A stretch of DNA of 64,000 bases, taken from contig NZ_LT607752.1 of assembly GCF_900090265.1 (NCBI RefSeq), forward strand, positions 6,764,001 to 6,828,000, written 5' to 3'. How positions within the stretch are numbered: the stretch's first letter is position 1; each line of letters opens with the position of its first letter. The notes under the pieces were generated by a model. It was not told where the DNA came from and searched no databases. It saw only the letters and a program-made list of their open reading frames with translations. Position numbers and translations under genes: made by a program. Below, piece by piece: positions 17,837 through 25,887 of the stretch. The stretch comes from Micromonospora rifamycinica (GTDB lineage: Bacteria; Actinomycetota; Actinomycetes; Mycobacteriales; Micromonosporaceae).

Positions 17837-20060
17837 CCGGCGGCGCCGCGCCGGCACCGCGCCGTCCGGGCTGCCGCCGCTACCCACCTGGCCGCTGCTG
17901 GCCATGTTCGGCCTGGTGCCGCTCTGGTGGGGGCTCGGCGGCTTCTACCTCGGCTGGTCGGCGTTCGGGCTGGTGCTGCTGGGCCTGATGGTCACCCGGG
18001 GCCGGGTGGCGCTGCCCGCCGGCACGGCCTGCTGGCTGGTGCTGCTGGCGCTGGTGCTGCTGAGCTTCACCCGGCTGGACCGGGCCACCGCCTACCTCAC
18101 CTCCGGGCTGCGGCTCGGCTTCATGGTGACCGCCCTGATCGTCTGCGTGTACGTCTACAACCTGGTCCGCGACGGTGTCCCCTGGGCGCAGGTGCTCCGC
18201 CCGCTCGGCTGGTACTGGCTGGGCGTGGTCGCCCTCGGCTGGTTGGCGGTGCTGGCCCCCCGCTTCCAGCTCACCACCCCGGTGGAGCTGCTGCTGCCGG
18301 GCAGCATGTCGGGGGAGCGCTTCATCCAGGCGTTGACCCACGTGCGGGCCAACGAGTTCAACCCCGTGTCGCGGGCGCCGATCTACCGGACCGCCGCGCC
18401 CTACCCGTACACCAACAACTGGGGTACGGCCTACGCGCTGCTGGTGCCGTGCGTGCTGGCGTACCTGACCTCGGTGCGTACCGGCAAGTTCCGGGTGGCG
18501 CTGCTGGTGTCGTTGCCGCTGTCGATGGTGCCCGCGTTCATGACCCTCAACCGGGGCATGTTCCTCGGCCTCGGCGCCGGGCTGACCTACCTCGGCCTGC
18601 GGGCGCTGGTGCGGGGCAACGCCAAGCTGATCGCCTCGATCGGTGGGCTGGTGCTGCTGGTCTGGGTGGTCAGCCTGGTGGTGCCGGTGCAGGAGCTGAT
18701 CGACAACCGGGTCAGCAGCACCGACACCAACGTCGACCGGATGGACCTCTACGTGCGTACCCTCCAGGCCGTCGAACGCTCGCCGCTGCTCGGGTACGGC
18801 GCACCAAACAGTGTCGACACCACGCTCGCCGAGGAGCCCCTGGGCACCCAGGGGATGATCTGGCAGGTGCTCTACAGCCACGGCGTCCCGGCCCTGGTCG
18901 CCTTCCTGGCCTGGCTGGTGCTGATCGCCAAGCGGCTGGCCGGCGCGGTCTCCCCGGCCGGGCAGTGGCTGAGCACCATCCCGGTGATCGCCCTGGTGGT
19001 CATCCCGGTGTACGCCTACATCGACCCGAACATGTCGGTCATCTTCTTCGCGGTCGGGGCCGGGCTGGCCGCGGTCAGCGGGCCGGTGAACCGCGCGGTG
19101 ACCCTCGCGCCCGGGGTCGTCGACGCCCGAACGCCACGCCCCGCGACGGCCGGCTCCGGCCTACCGTCCCCGACGACCGGCACCCCGTCGAGCGGCGGTA
19201 CGGCGAGCGGCGGTACGGCGAGCGGCGGTACGGCCCCCGCCACCGGCACCGCTGCCGTGCCGGCCCGGGCCTCGGCCTCCGTCCCGACCCGGCCGACCCG
19301 GGCGGCCGCCTCCGTGCCGCCCCGGCCCGCCGCCGTCCCACCCCCCGTTGCGCCCCCGCCGGTACCCCCGGTCCCGTCCCGCCTCCCGGCCCCGCCCCCG
19401 CCGGTACCCCCGGCCCCACCTGCGTCCGCGACGGCATCCGCGACCGCGCCGCATGCCTCGGTCCCGTCCGCGACCGCGCCGCATGCCTCGGCTCCGCCCG
19501 TGCCGTCGTCCCCGGCCGCGCCCCCTTCGCCGGTCCCGCCTGCGACGTCCGCGCCGGGCCGGCCACCGGCCTCGTCGGTTCCGTCCTGGCCCCCGGCTCA
19601 GGCCCCGGCCCGCCCCAGCCCACCCACCCCGGTGCCGGCCCAGGGGCCGTCCCCGACCCCGCCACCGGTCGCGGCCCCGCGCCCGACGTCCGGGCCGGCC
19701 CTCGGCCCGATGACCCCCCGGACCGCGATCCCCCTTCCCGGGCCGTCCCGACCGCCGGCTCCCGACCAGGCGTCGACCCCGACCCCGGCTCCGACCCCGG
19801 CTCCGGCCCCGGTGTCGGCTCCGACCCCCGTGTCGGCTCCGGCCCCGGTGTCGGCTCCGGCCCCGGCGCCCACCCCGGCGGCGACACCTGCCAACGGTTC
19901 CCGGCCGGTCGGCGGGGTGGACGCGCCGACCGTGGTGCAACCCGTCCGCGTGGGCGGGGACACCCCACCCAGCACCCCGGCCGACGACCGGACCCGCGCC
20001 GGAAACGAGGGCGGCACCGGGCACCAGACCCGCACCGAGGACGGCAGGGAGCAGGCATGA
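17829..20060 (+). CDS. Wzy/O-antigen-ligase-like membrane protein with long Pro/Ala tail
   Basis: A 743-residue protein. About 400 N-terminal residues form 10-12 membrane helices with a large extracytoplasmic loop (ERFIQALTHVRANEFNP ... AAPYPYTNNWGTAYALL) and the Wzy_C-like ERSPLLGYGAPNS. This fits a polymerase that joins repeat units outside the membrane. The last ~310 residues are a Pro/Ala/Ser/Thr tail with tandem repeats (SGGTA three times; SATAPHASVP twice; PVSAPAP-type units), far longer than family norms. GTG 17829 overlaps the GT2 gene. Confidence 0.85.
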   Translation: MSDRRRRAGTAPSGLPPLPTWPLLAMFGLVPLWWGLGGFYLGWSAFGLVLLGLMVTRGRVALPAGTACWLVLLALVLLSFTRLDRATAYLTSGLRLGFMVTALIVCVYVYNLVRDGVPWAQVLRPLGWYWLGVVALGWLAVLAPRFQLTTPVELLLPGSMSGERFIQALTHVRANEFNPVSRAPIYRTAAPYPYTNNWGTAYALLVPCVLAYLTSVRTGKFRVALLVSLPLSMVPAFMTLNRGMFLGLGAGLTYLGLRALVRGNAKLIASIGGLVLLVWVVSLVVPVQELIDNRVSSTDTNVDRMDLYVRTLQAVERSPLLGYGAPNSVDTTLAEEPLGTQGMIWQVLYSHGVPALVAFLAWLVLIAKRLAGAVSPAGQWLSTIPVIALVVIPVYAYIDPNMSVIFFAVGAGLAAVSGPVNRAVTLAPGVVDARTPRPATAGSGLPSPTTGTPSSGGTASGGTASGGTAPATGTAAVPARASASVPTRPTRAAASVPPRPAAVPPPVAPPPVPPVPSRLPAPPPPVPPAPPASATASATAPHASVPSATAPHASAPPVPSSPAAPPSPVPPATSAPGRPPASSVPSWPPAQAPARPSPPTPVPAQGPSPTPPPVAAPRPTSGPALGPMTPRTAIPLPGPSRPPAPDQASTPTPAPTPAPAPVSAPTPVSAPAPVSAPAPAPTPAATPANGSRPVGGVDAPTVVQPVRVGGDTPPSTPADDRTRAGNEGGTGHQTRTEDGREQA
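19191..19235 (+). repeat. Three 15-bp tandem repeats in Wzy-like tail
   Basis: AGCGGCGGTACGGCG occurs three times (last copy ends in CC), encoding SGGTA units. In-frame period, so copy number can vary without frameshift. Confidence 0.85.
19437..19496 (+). repeat. Two 30-bp tandem repeats in Wzy-like tail
   Basis: Two copies of a 30-bp unit (19437-19466 and 19467-19496) encode SATAPHASVP and SATAPHASAP. They differ only near the end of the unit. Confidence 0.85.
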
Positions 20061-21727
20061 GACGACCGGGAACCGGAACCACTCCGGCGGTGCCCCGTCA
20101 GCTCGACCGCCGCGCCGCCGACCCGGGGGCGCACCCGTCGACCGGCCCGGCGGTCACCGACGGGGCCGACGCGGCGGGCGGTGCCGGCGAGGTACGGCGC
20201 AGCGCCCGCAGCGGCGCGGTCGGGCTGGTCGGCGCGGCGGTCAACGGGGCGCTGGGCTTCCTGCTCACCGTGGTCATCGTGCGGGGCTTCGGCACCGACG
20301 GTTCCGGCGCGCTCTTCACCGCCATCGGGGTGGTCTCCATCCTGGGGGCGATCTGCTGCGCCGGTGCGGACACCGCGCTGGTCTGGGCGCTGCCCCGCCG
20401 CCGTCCGGGTGTCGACGGCGAGGCCGCCCGGCTGCTACCGGTGGCCCTGCTGCCGGTGCTCGGGCTCACCGGGCTGGTGGCGGCGGTGGGCGCGCTCACC
20501 GCCGACCGGCTCGCCCCGGTCTTCTTCGCCCGGTCGGACGGCCCGACGCTGCTGCGGCTGGCCTTTCTCGCGCTGCCGGTCACGGTGGCGATGACCGTGC
20601 TGCTCGCCGCCGTCCGGGCGGTCCGCCCGGTGACCGCCGTGGTCGGCATCCAGTACGTGCTGGTGCCGCTGGCCCGGCCCGTCCTGCTGCTGGCGACGGT
20701 CGCCACCGGTGCCGGGGTGGCGGTCGGGTTCGGCGGTTGGCTGCTGCCGGTGGCGCTGGCCGTGGTCGCCGCCGCCGTCCTGCTGGTGCGGCCCCTCGGC
20801 CTGCTCGCCGGGGCGCGGCTGCGGCCGGACCGCGCGGACTGGCGTACCCTCTGGGGCTTCGCGCTGCCCCGGGCGGTGTCGGCGGCGATCGACGCCAGCA
20901 GCATGTGGGTCGGGGTGCTGCTCACCGCGGCGCTGGCCGGCGCGGACGAGTCCGGCGTCTTCGGTGCGGTCGGCCGGTACGCCCTGGCCGGGCTGCTGAT
21001 CATGCAGGGGTTGCGGGTGGCCGTCGCGCCCCAGCTGTCCCGGCTGCTCGGGCAGGGGCGCACCGCCGAGGCGGCGCTGGTCTACCGGCGGGTCACCGTC
21101 GTGACCATCCTGCTGTCCTGGCCGGCGTACCTGCTTCTGGCGGTCTTCGCGCCCGCCTTCCTCAGCCTCTTCGGCGACGGGTTCACCGCCGGGGCCGCGC
21201 CGCTGGCGGTGCTCGCCGGGGCCATGCTGGTCAACTCCGGGGTGGGCATCGTGCAGACCATGCTGCTGATGAGCGGCAACAGCGCCCGGCACCTCCAGGC
21301 CACCCTGGTCGGGCTGGCGCTCACCGTGGGGCTGGGCTTCCTGCTCGTCCCCGGGCACGGGGCGCTCGGCGCGGCGTACGCCTGGACGGCCGGGGTGGTC
21401 GCCGAGAACGTACTGGCCGCGGTGGCCGCCCGGGTGGTGATCGGTGAGCCGCTGCTCACCCGCTCGGTGGGCTGGGCGGCGGCCGGGGCGGGCGGCGGCG
21501 CGGCCGTGGTGGCGGTGCTCAGCGCGCTGGTCGCCGGCCGGGGCGTGGCCGGTCTCGCGGTGGCGCTGGCGGCGCTGGCGGTGGCCGCCGCCGGGCTGCT
21601 GCTGGACCGGCGGGTCCGGCGTACGGTGCGGGCCGCCGTGACGATGCTCAGGCCGACCGAGAGCGGCCGGACGATGCCCGGCCCGACCGAGAGCGGCCGG
21701 ACGATGCCCGGCCCGAGACCGGCGTGA
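20057..21727 (+). CDS. Wzx-like polysaccharide flippase (MOP superfamily)
   Basis: A 556-residue integral membrane protein with about 12-14 helices starting near residue 55 (GAVGLVGAAVNGALGFLLTVVIVRGFGTDGSGALFTAIG), the usual opening of Wzx/polysaccharide-biosynthesis flippases. It likely moves the lipid-linked repeat unit to the outer face for the neighbouring Wzy-like polymerase. The first ~50 residues are a charged head. The C-terminus ends in two copies of PTESGRTMPG. The ATG overlaps the stop of the upstream gene by 4 bases. Confidence 0.87.
   Translation: MRRPGTGTTPAVPRQLDRRAADPGAHPSTGPAVTDGADAAGGAGEVRRSARSGAVGLVGAAVNGALGFLLTVVIVRGFGTDGSGALFTAIGVVSILGAICCAGADTALVWALPRRRPGVDGEAARLLPVALLPVLGLTGLVAAVGALTADRLAPVFFARSDGPTLLRLAFLALPVTVAMTVLLAAVRAVRPVTAVVGIQYVLVPLARPVLLLATVATGAGVAVGFGGWLLPVALAVVAAAVLLVRPLGLLAGARLRPDRADWRTLWGFALPRAVSAAIDASSMWVGVLLTAALAGADESGVFGAVGRYALAGLLIMQGLRVAVAPQLSRLLGQGRTAEAALVYRRVTVVTILLSWPAYLLLAVFAPAFLSLFGDGFTAGAAPLAVLAGAMLVNSGVGIVQTMLLMSGNSARHLQATLVGLALTVGLGFLLVPGHGALGAAYAWTAGVVAENVLAAVAARVVIGEPLLTRSVGWAAAGAGGGAAVVAVLSALVAGRGVAGLAVALAALAVAAAGLLLDRRVRRTVRAAVTMLRPTESGRTMPGPTESGRTMPGPRPA
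21651..21710 (+). repeat. Two 30-bp tandem repeats at the flippase C-terminus
   Basis: Units 21651-21680 and 21681-21710 differ at one base and encode the decapeptide PTESGRTMPG twice, after the last membrane helix. Confidence 0.88.
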
Positions 21728-21741
21728 CGAGAGGGAAGACG

Positions 21742-22629
21742 ATGACGATCCGCGACCGCCTCAAGGGTGTGGTCCCGCACCAGGTCACCCACCAGGTGCG
21801 CAGCTCGCTGGTGCGGTACGGCGAACGCACGAGCGACCGCCGGCCGCTGCCGGACTTCCTGATCACCGGCACCAAGCGGGGCGGCACCACCTCGCTCTGG
21901 CGTTACCTGCTGGCGCACCCGCTGGTGCCCCGGCTCTTCCCGGCCTGGAACACCAAGACCTCGCACTACTTCGAGGAGAACTGGGGGCGGGGCGAGGCGT
22001 GGTACCGGTCGCACTTCCCGACCGAGCGGCACCGCCGGGCGCTGGAACGCCGGCACGGTGGGCCGGTCCGCGTCGGTGAGGCCGCGCCGCTGTACATGTT
22101 CCACCCGCTCGTCCCGCAGCGGGTCGCCGAGCTGATGCCCGACGTCCGGCTGATCTTCCTGCTCCGCGACCCGGTGGAGCGGGCGTACTCGCACTGGAAG
22201 GAGCGGCGTACCGAGGGCAGGGAGCCGCTGGACTTCGCCGAGGCGCTGGCCCGGGAGGAGGAGCGGACGGCGGGGGAGCGGGAGCGGCTGATCGCCGACC
22301 CGACGTACTTCAGCGAGGCGTTCGACTGGTGGACCTACCGGGCCCGGGGCCGCTACCTGGAGCACCTGACGCCGTGGCTGGACCGCTTCGACCGTTCCCA
22401 ACTGCTCATCCTGCCCAGCGAGACGCTGTACGCCGAGCCGGCCGCCACCCACGCCCGGGCGCTGGACTTCCTCGGCCTGCCCGCGCACCGGCTGGCCGCC
22501 TACGAGGCGCACAACCACCGGCGCAGCAGTGCCATGCCGGAGCCGGTCCGGGCCGAGTTGAGCGCCCACTTCGCCCCGCACAACGCCGCGTTGGAGCAGC
22601 GGCTGGGGATGCGCTTCGACTGGTCCTGA
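21742..22629 (+). CDS. Sulfotransferase family protein
   Basis: A 295-residue cytosolic enzyme that would transfer sulfate from PAPS. The 5'-phosphosulfate loop is FLITGTKRGGTTSLWRYL (residues 40-56) and the 3'-phosphate motif is LLRDPVERAYSHWKE (~141-155). Spacing matches the Sulfotransfer_1 and heparan-sulfotransferase-like group. It closes the polysaccharide operon, so a sugar of the exported polymer is the likely acceptor. ATG 21742 is preferred over GTG 21724 because GAGGGAAG sits just upstream. Confidence 0.88.
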   Translation: MTIRDRLKGVVPHQVTHQVRSSLVRYGERTSDRRPLPDFLITGTKRGGTTSLWRYLLAHPLVPRLFPAWNTKTSHYFEENWGRGEAWYRSHFPTERHRRALERRHGGPVRVGEAAPLYMFHPLVPQRVAELMPDVRLIFLLRDPVERAYSHWKERRTEGREPLDFAEALAREEERTAGERERLIADPTYFSEAFDWWTYRARGRYLEHLTPWLDRFDRSQLLILPSETLYAEPAATHARALDFLGLPAHRLAAYEAHNHRRSSAMPEPVRAELSAHFAPHNAALEQRLGMRFDWS

Positions 22630-22703
22630 CCCGACCGGGCGGCCGGCGGCGTCCGTAGGGCGGGACGGGCCGGGCACGACGCGGGGGCGGGCACCGGGCG
22701 TGA

Positions 22704-22719
22704 CAGACTGGCCGCTGTG
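22704..22719 (+). promoter_or_regulatory. -10 box for leaderless aroC
   Basis: CAGACT at 22704-22709 lies 7 bases before the GTG start at 22717, the distance expected for transcription to begin at the start codon. There is no Shine-Dalgarno sequence before the GTG. Confidence 0.55.
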
Positions 22720-23895
22720 TTGCGTTGGCTGACTGCAGGTGAATCGCATGGTCCGGCTCTCGTCGCGATGGTGGAGGGGGTTCCCGCCGGGGTGGCGGTG
22801 ACCACCGGTGACATCGCCGGTGAGCTGGCCCGGCGTCGGCTCGGCTACGGCCGGGGTGCCCGGATGGCGTTCGAGCAGGACGAGATCGAGATCATCGGTG
22901 GCCTGCGGCACGGGCTCACCCTGGGTAGCCCGGTCGCGATCCGGGTCGGTAACTCGGAGTGGCCGAAGTGGCGGACGGTGATGGCCGCCGACCCGGTCGA
23001 CCCGGACGAGTTGGCCCGCCAGGCCCGCAACGCCCCGCTGACCCGCCCCCGGCCGGGCCACGCCGACCTGGCCGGCATGCAGAAGTACGGCCACACCGAC
23101 GCCCGGCCGATCCTGGAGCGGGCCAGCGCCCGGGAGACCGCCGCCCGGGTCGCCGTCGGCACCGTGGCGAAGGCCCTGCTGCGGCAGGCGCTCGGCATCG
23201 AGATCGTGTCGCACGTGGTGGAGCTCGGCTCGGTGTCGGCCAAGCCGGGGCTGCGGCCGGTGCCCGAGGACGCCCCGCGCATCGACACCGACCCGCTGCG
23301 CTGTCTCGACCCGGACGCCAGCGCCCGGATGGTCGCCGAGGTCGACGCCGCGAAGAAGGCCGCCGACACCCTCGGTGGCGTGGTCGAGGTGCTGGCCTAC
23401 GGCGTGCCGCCGGGCCTGGGCAGCCACGTCCAGTGGGACCGCAAGCTCGACGCCCGGCTGGCGACCGCGCTGATGTCCATCCAGGCGATCAAGGGGGTGG
23501 AGATCGGCGACGGCTGGCAGCAGGCCCGGTCCCGGGGCTCCGAGGCGCACGACGAGATCATGCCCACCGCCACCGGGGTCCGTCGGGTCACCGACCGGGC
23601 CGGTGGCCTGGAGGGCGGCATCACCACCGGTGAGCCGGTGCGGGTGCGGGCGGCGATGAAGCCGATCTCGTCGCTGAACCGGGCGCTGGCCACCGTCGAC
23701 GTCAGCACCGGGGAGCCGGCGACCGCGATCAACCAGCGCTCCGACGTCTGCGCCGTCCCCGCCGCGGCGGTGGTCGCGGAGGCGATGGTGGCGCTGGTGC
23801 TCGCCGAGGCGGCCACCGAGAAGTTCGGCGGCGACTCGGTGGCCGAGATCCGCCGTAACGTCGCCGGTTACCTCGACGCCCTGATCATCCGATGA
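22717..23895 (+). CDS. aroC: Chorismate synthase
   Basis: Converts 5-enolpyruvylshikimate-3-phosphate to chorismate using reduced FMN. The 392 residues include the N-terminal motif LRWLTAGESHGPALVAMVEG, RPGHADLAGMQKYGHTDAR (FMN and substrate binding), and GGITTGEPVRVRAAMKPISS. GTG 22717 gives the conserved start and appears leaderless. The stop overlaps a 10-codon frame leading to aroK. Confidence 0.97.
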   Translation: MLRWLTAGESHGPALVAMVEGVPAGVAVTTGDIAGELARRRLGYGRGARMAFEQDEIEIIGGLRHGLTLGSPVAIRVGNSEWPKWRTVMAADPVDPDELARQARNAPLTRPRPGHADLAGMQKYGHTDARPILERASARETAARVAVGTVAKALLRQALGIEIVSHVVELGSVSAKPGLRPVPEDAPRIDTDPLRCLDPDASARMVAEVDAAKKAADTLGGVVEVLAYGVPPGLGSHVQWDRKLDARLATALMSIQAIKGVEIGDGWQQARSRGSEAHDEIMPTATGVRRVTDRAGGLEGGITTGEPVRVRAAMKPISSLNRALATVDVSTGEPATAINQRSDVCAVPAAAVVAEAMVALVLAEAATEKFGGDSVAEIRRNVAGYLDALIIR

Positions 23896-23924
23896 GCGTC
23901 GGCGGCGGGGGGTGGCTGCGGTGA
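23892..23924 (+). other. 10-codon bridging frame between aroC and aroK
   Basis: ATG 23892 overlaps the aroC stop. The frame MSVGGGGWLR ends with a TGA at 23922-23924 that overlaps the GTG at 23921, the preferred aroK start. Possibly a translation-coupling relay, possibly chance. Confidence 0.3.
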
Positions 23925-24427
23925 CGAAACCGGTCTGCGTGCTGGTCGGCTCGCCCGGCTCCGGCAAGAGCACCGTCGGCGCGGAGTTGGCCGCCCTGCT
24001 CGGGGTGGCCTTCCGGGACACCGACACCGACATCGAGGAGCTGGCCGGCAAGCCGATCCCGGAGATCTTCATCGACGAGGGCGAGGCGCACTTCCGGGCG
24101 TTGGAACGGGCCGCGGTGTCGGCGGCGCTGACCTCCCACGCCGGGGTGCTGGCCCTCGGCGGCGGCGCGGTCCTGGCCGAGGAGACCCGGGGCGCCCTGG
24201 TCGGGCACACCGTGGTCCACCTGTCGGTGGAGCTGCCCGACGCGGTGAAGCGGGTGGGGCTGGGTGCCGGCCGCCCGCTGCTGTCGATCAATCCGCGGGC
24301 CACCCTCAAACACCTGATGGACCAGCGTCGACCGCTCTACGCGGAGGTCGCGACGGCGACGGTGGTCACCGACGGCCGCTCGCCGGAGGAGATCGTCGCC
24401 GAGGTCGTCGCCCTGCTCAAGCCCTGA
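23921..24427 (+). CDS. aroK: Shikimate kinase
   Basis: Phosphorylates shikimate at O3 with ATP. The 168 residues include Walker A GSPGSGKST near residue 10, DTDTDIEE (shikimate- and Mg-binding Asp), GEAHFRALE, the GGGAVL loop and the lid region RPLLSINPRATLKHLMDQRRPLYAEVA. GTG 23921 is placed 9 bases after a G-rich ribosome site; GTG 23912 is an alternative giving 3 more residues. The 3' end overlaps the convergent CtaG-like gene by 11 bases. Confidence 0.95.
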   Translation: MTKPVCVLVGSPGSGKSTVGAELAALLGVAFRDTDTDIEELAGKPIPEIFIDEGEAHFRALERAAVSAALTSHAGVLALGGGAVLAEETRGALVGHTVVHLSVELPDAVKRVGLGAGRPLLSINPRATLKHLMDQRRPLYAEVATATVVTDGRSPEEIVAEVVALLKP

Positions 24428-25205
24428 CCACGGCGCGCGGCCGGCGCTCCGGCCGGTCCGGCGTCGACCGGTCCCGGCGGGGCGTGGGCCGCCAGGTCGC
24501 CAGCAGGGCCAGGGCGAGCAGGATCTCGGCCAGGTCGCCGACGTAGTACATCAGGGTGGCCGCCGTCCGGAGCCGGTCCGCCGGGGCGGCGACGTCGACC
24601 AGCCCGGCGTACATCAGCTGGGCGAGGGTGGCGTGCGCGGCGACGGACAGGCCGAGCACCACCAGGCGCAGCGGCACGCCGGGGCGGTGCGGTCCCGGGT
24701 CGGGGCCGGCGATCGCCCAGCTGAAGACGTACCCCGCCGCCAGGAAGTGCAGCAGGACCAGCGCGTGCAGGCCGGGGTGGGTCAGGGTGGCCCGGTACAG
24801 CGGGGTCAGGTGCAGCAGGTAGAGGCCCCCGGCGGTGAGCAGCAGCCCGGTGACCGGGTGGGTGGCCACCGCCGCGACCGGGTGGCGCAGCAGCCGCAGG
24901 GCGGCCCGGCCGACCCGGGGCGGCACCGTGCGCAGGGCCAGCGTCCCGGGTGCGCCGAGCACCAGCCCGAGCGGCGCCAGCATGCCGACCAGCAGGTGCT
25001 GCCACATGTGCCCGACCAGGTCGTGGGCGGGCCGCAGCAGGGCCACCGCGAGCAGCGCCGTGCCGACACCGAAGCTGGCCGTGCGCCAGTGGCTCCAGCC
25101 CGCGCGGCCCCAGTCGCGCTGGCGCAGCGCGGCGGCCAGGTAACCCCAGAACAGCGCCATCGGTACGAGCAGCAGCGGGCCGACCCCGCCATGCGCCCCG
25201 GTCAT
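24417..25205 (-). CDS. CtaG-like cytochrome c oxidase assembly membrane protein
   Basis: A 262-residue protein with 7 predicted membrane helices and conserved His residues (HMWQHLLVGMLAPLGLVLGAP; HLTPLY; HALVLLHFLAAGYVFSW), the pattern of the Caa3_CtaG family of proteins linked to copper delivery to cytochrome oxidase. It is translated from an ATG that overlaps the stop of the upstream DUF2243 gene. The pair is inserted in reverse within the aro genes and ends inside aroK. Confidence 0.85.
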   Translation of the reverse strand: MTGAHGGVGPLLLVPMALFWGYLAAALRQRDWGRAGWSHWRTASFGVGTALLAVALLRPAHDLVGHMWQHLLVGMLAPLGLVLGAPGTLALRTVPPRVGRAALRLLRHPVAAVATHPVTGLLLTAGGLYLLHLTPLYRATLTHPGLHALVLLHFLAAGYVFSWAIAGPDPGPHRPGVPLRLVVLGLSVAAHATLAQLMYAGLVDVAAPADRLRTAATLMYYVGDLAEILLALALLATWRPTPRRDRSTPDRPERRPRAVVRA

Positions 25206-25726
25206 CGTCGCCCGGCGCAGGTGTCCACGGCCGTGGCCCGGCGTTGCACCATCCAGCCGAGCAGCACCAGCGCCGCCCCGAGCAGCAGGAAGCCGACGTC
25301 CGCGGCGCTCTGGTGCGGGCCGCCGTACACGTGGTGGATGCCGAGCAGGTGGTGGTCGACCACCCCTTCGACCAGGTTGAACAGCCCCCACCCGACCAGT
25401 GCCCAGCCCCAGAGCATGCCGGAGCGCCACAGCCGGCCCCGGGAGCGGGTGACCCGGGCGTGCAGCAGGGCCAGCCCGGTGAGCACCGCCACCCAGGTCA
25501 CCACGTGGAACAGCCCGTCCCACAGGGTGTTCATCTGCAGGCCCGGCACGGTGTCGACCGGGTACGCCCGGATCCCGATGTTGTCGCTGCCGGTGCTGCT
25601 GAGCATGTGGTGCCACTGGAGCACCTGGTGCAGGACGATGCCGTCGACGAACCCGCCGAGGCCGACGCCGAGGACGGTGGCCGGCAGCCGGATGTCCGCG
25701 CCGTCGACGGTGGTGGTGCTCGCCAT
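25202..25726 (-). CDS. DUF2243 membrane protein
   Basis: A 174-residue protein with four predicted helices. It begins ATVLGVGLGGFVDGIVLHQVLQWHHMLS, the hallmark of DUF2243, with several His residues in or near helices (HQVLQWHH, HHLLGIHHVYGG). Proteins of this family are commonly paired with CtaG-like proteins, hinting at a shared role in metal or haem-copper oxidase maturation (inference). The ATG at 25726 has GGAGG 5 bases upstream on the reverse strand; a GTG 12 bases further upstream is less likely. Confidence 0.82.
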   Translation of the reverse strand: MASTTTVDGADIRLPATVLGVGLGGFVDGIVLHQVLQWHHMLSSTGSDNIGIRAYPVDTVPGLQMNTLWDGLFHVVTWVAVLTGLALLHARVTRSRGRLWRSGMLWGWALVGWGLFNLVEGVVDHHLLGIHHVYGGPHQSAADVGFLLLGAALVLLGWMVQRRATAVDTCAGRR

Positions 25727-25871
25727 GGGTTCCTCCACCGTCGGGGGCCGGTCCCGTCCCGGTGCCCGGGTCCTGCCCGGCTAAACGCCCTGCGCGCCGT
25801 CGGGTCACGCGGCCGGCGGCCCGGGCCGCGCCAGCAGGTGGACAGTCGCCGTACCAGGGCCTGCGCTGGAC

Positions 25872-25887
25872 TAGGCTGCCGGCGATG
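25872..25887 (+). promoter_or_regulatory. -10 box for leaderless aroB
   Basis: TAGGCT at 25872-25877 is 7 bases before the ATG at 25885, with no Shine-Dalgarno between, suggesting a leaderless aroB-aroQ transcript divergent from the DUF2243 gene. Confidence 0.5.

Noticed and set aside
7642..22716. Insertion sequence or integrase remnants at the island borders
   Set aside because: No transposase, integrase, tRNA or flanking direct repeats were seen at 7642-7892 or 22630-22716.
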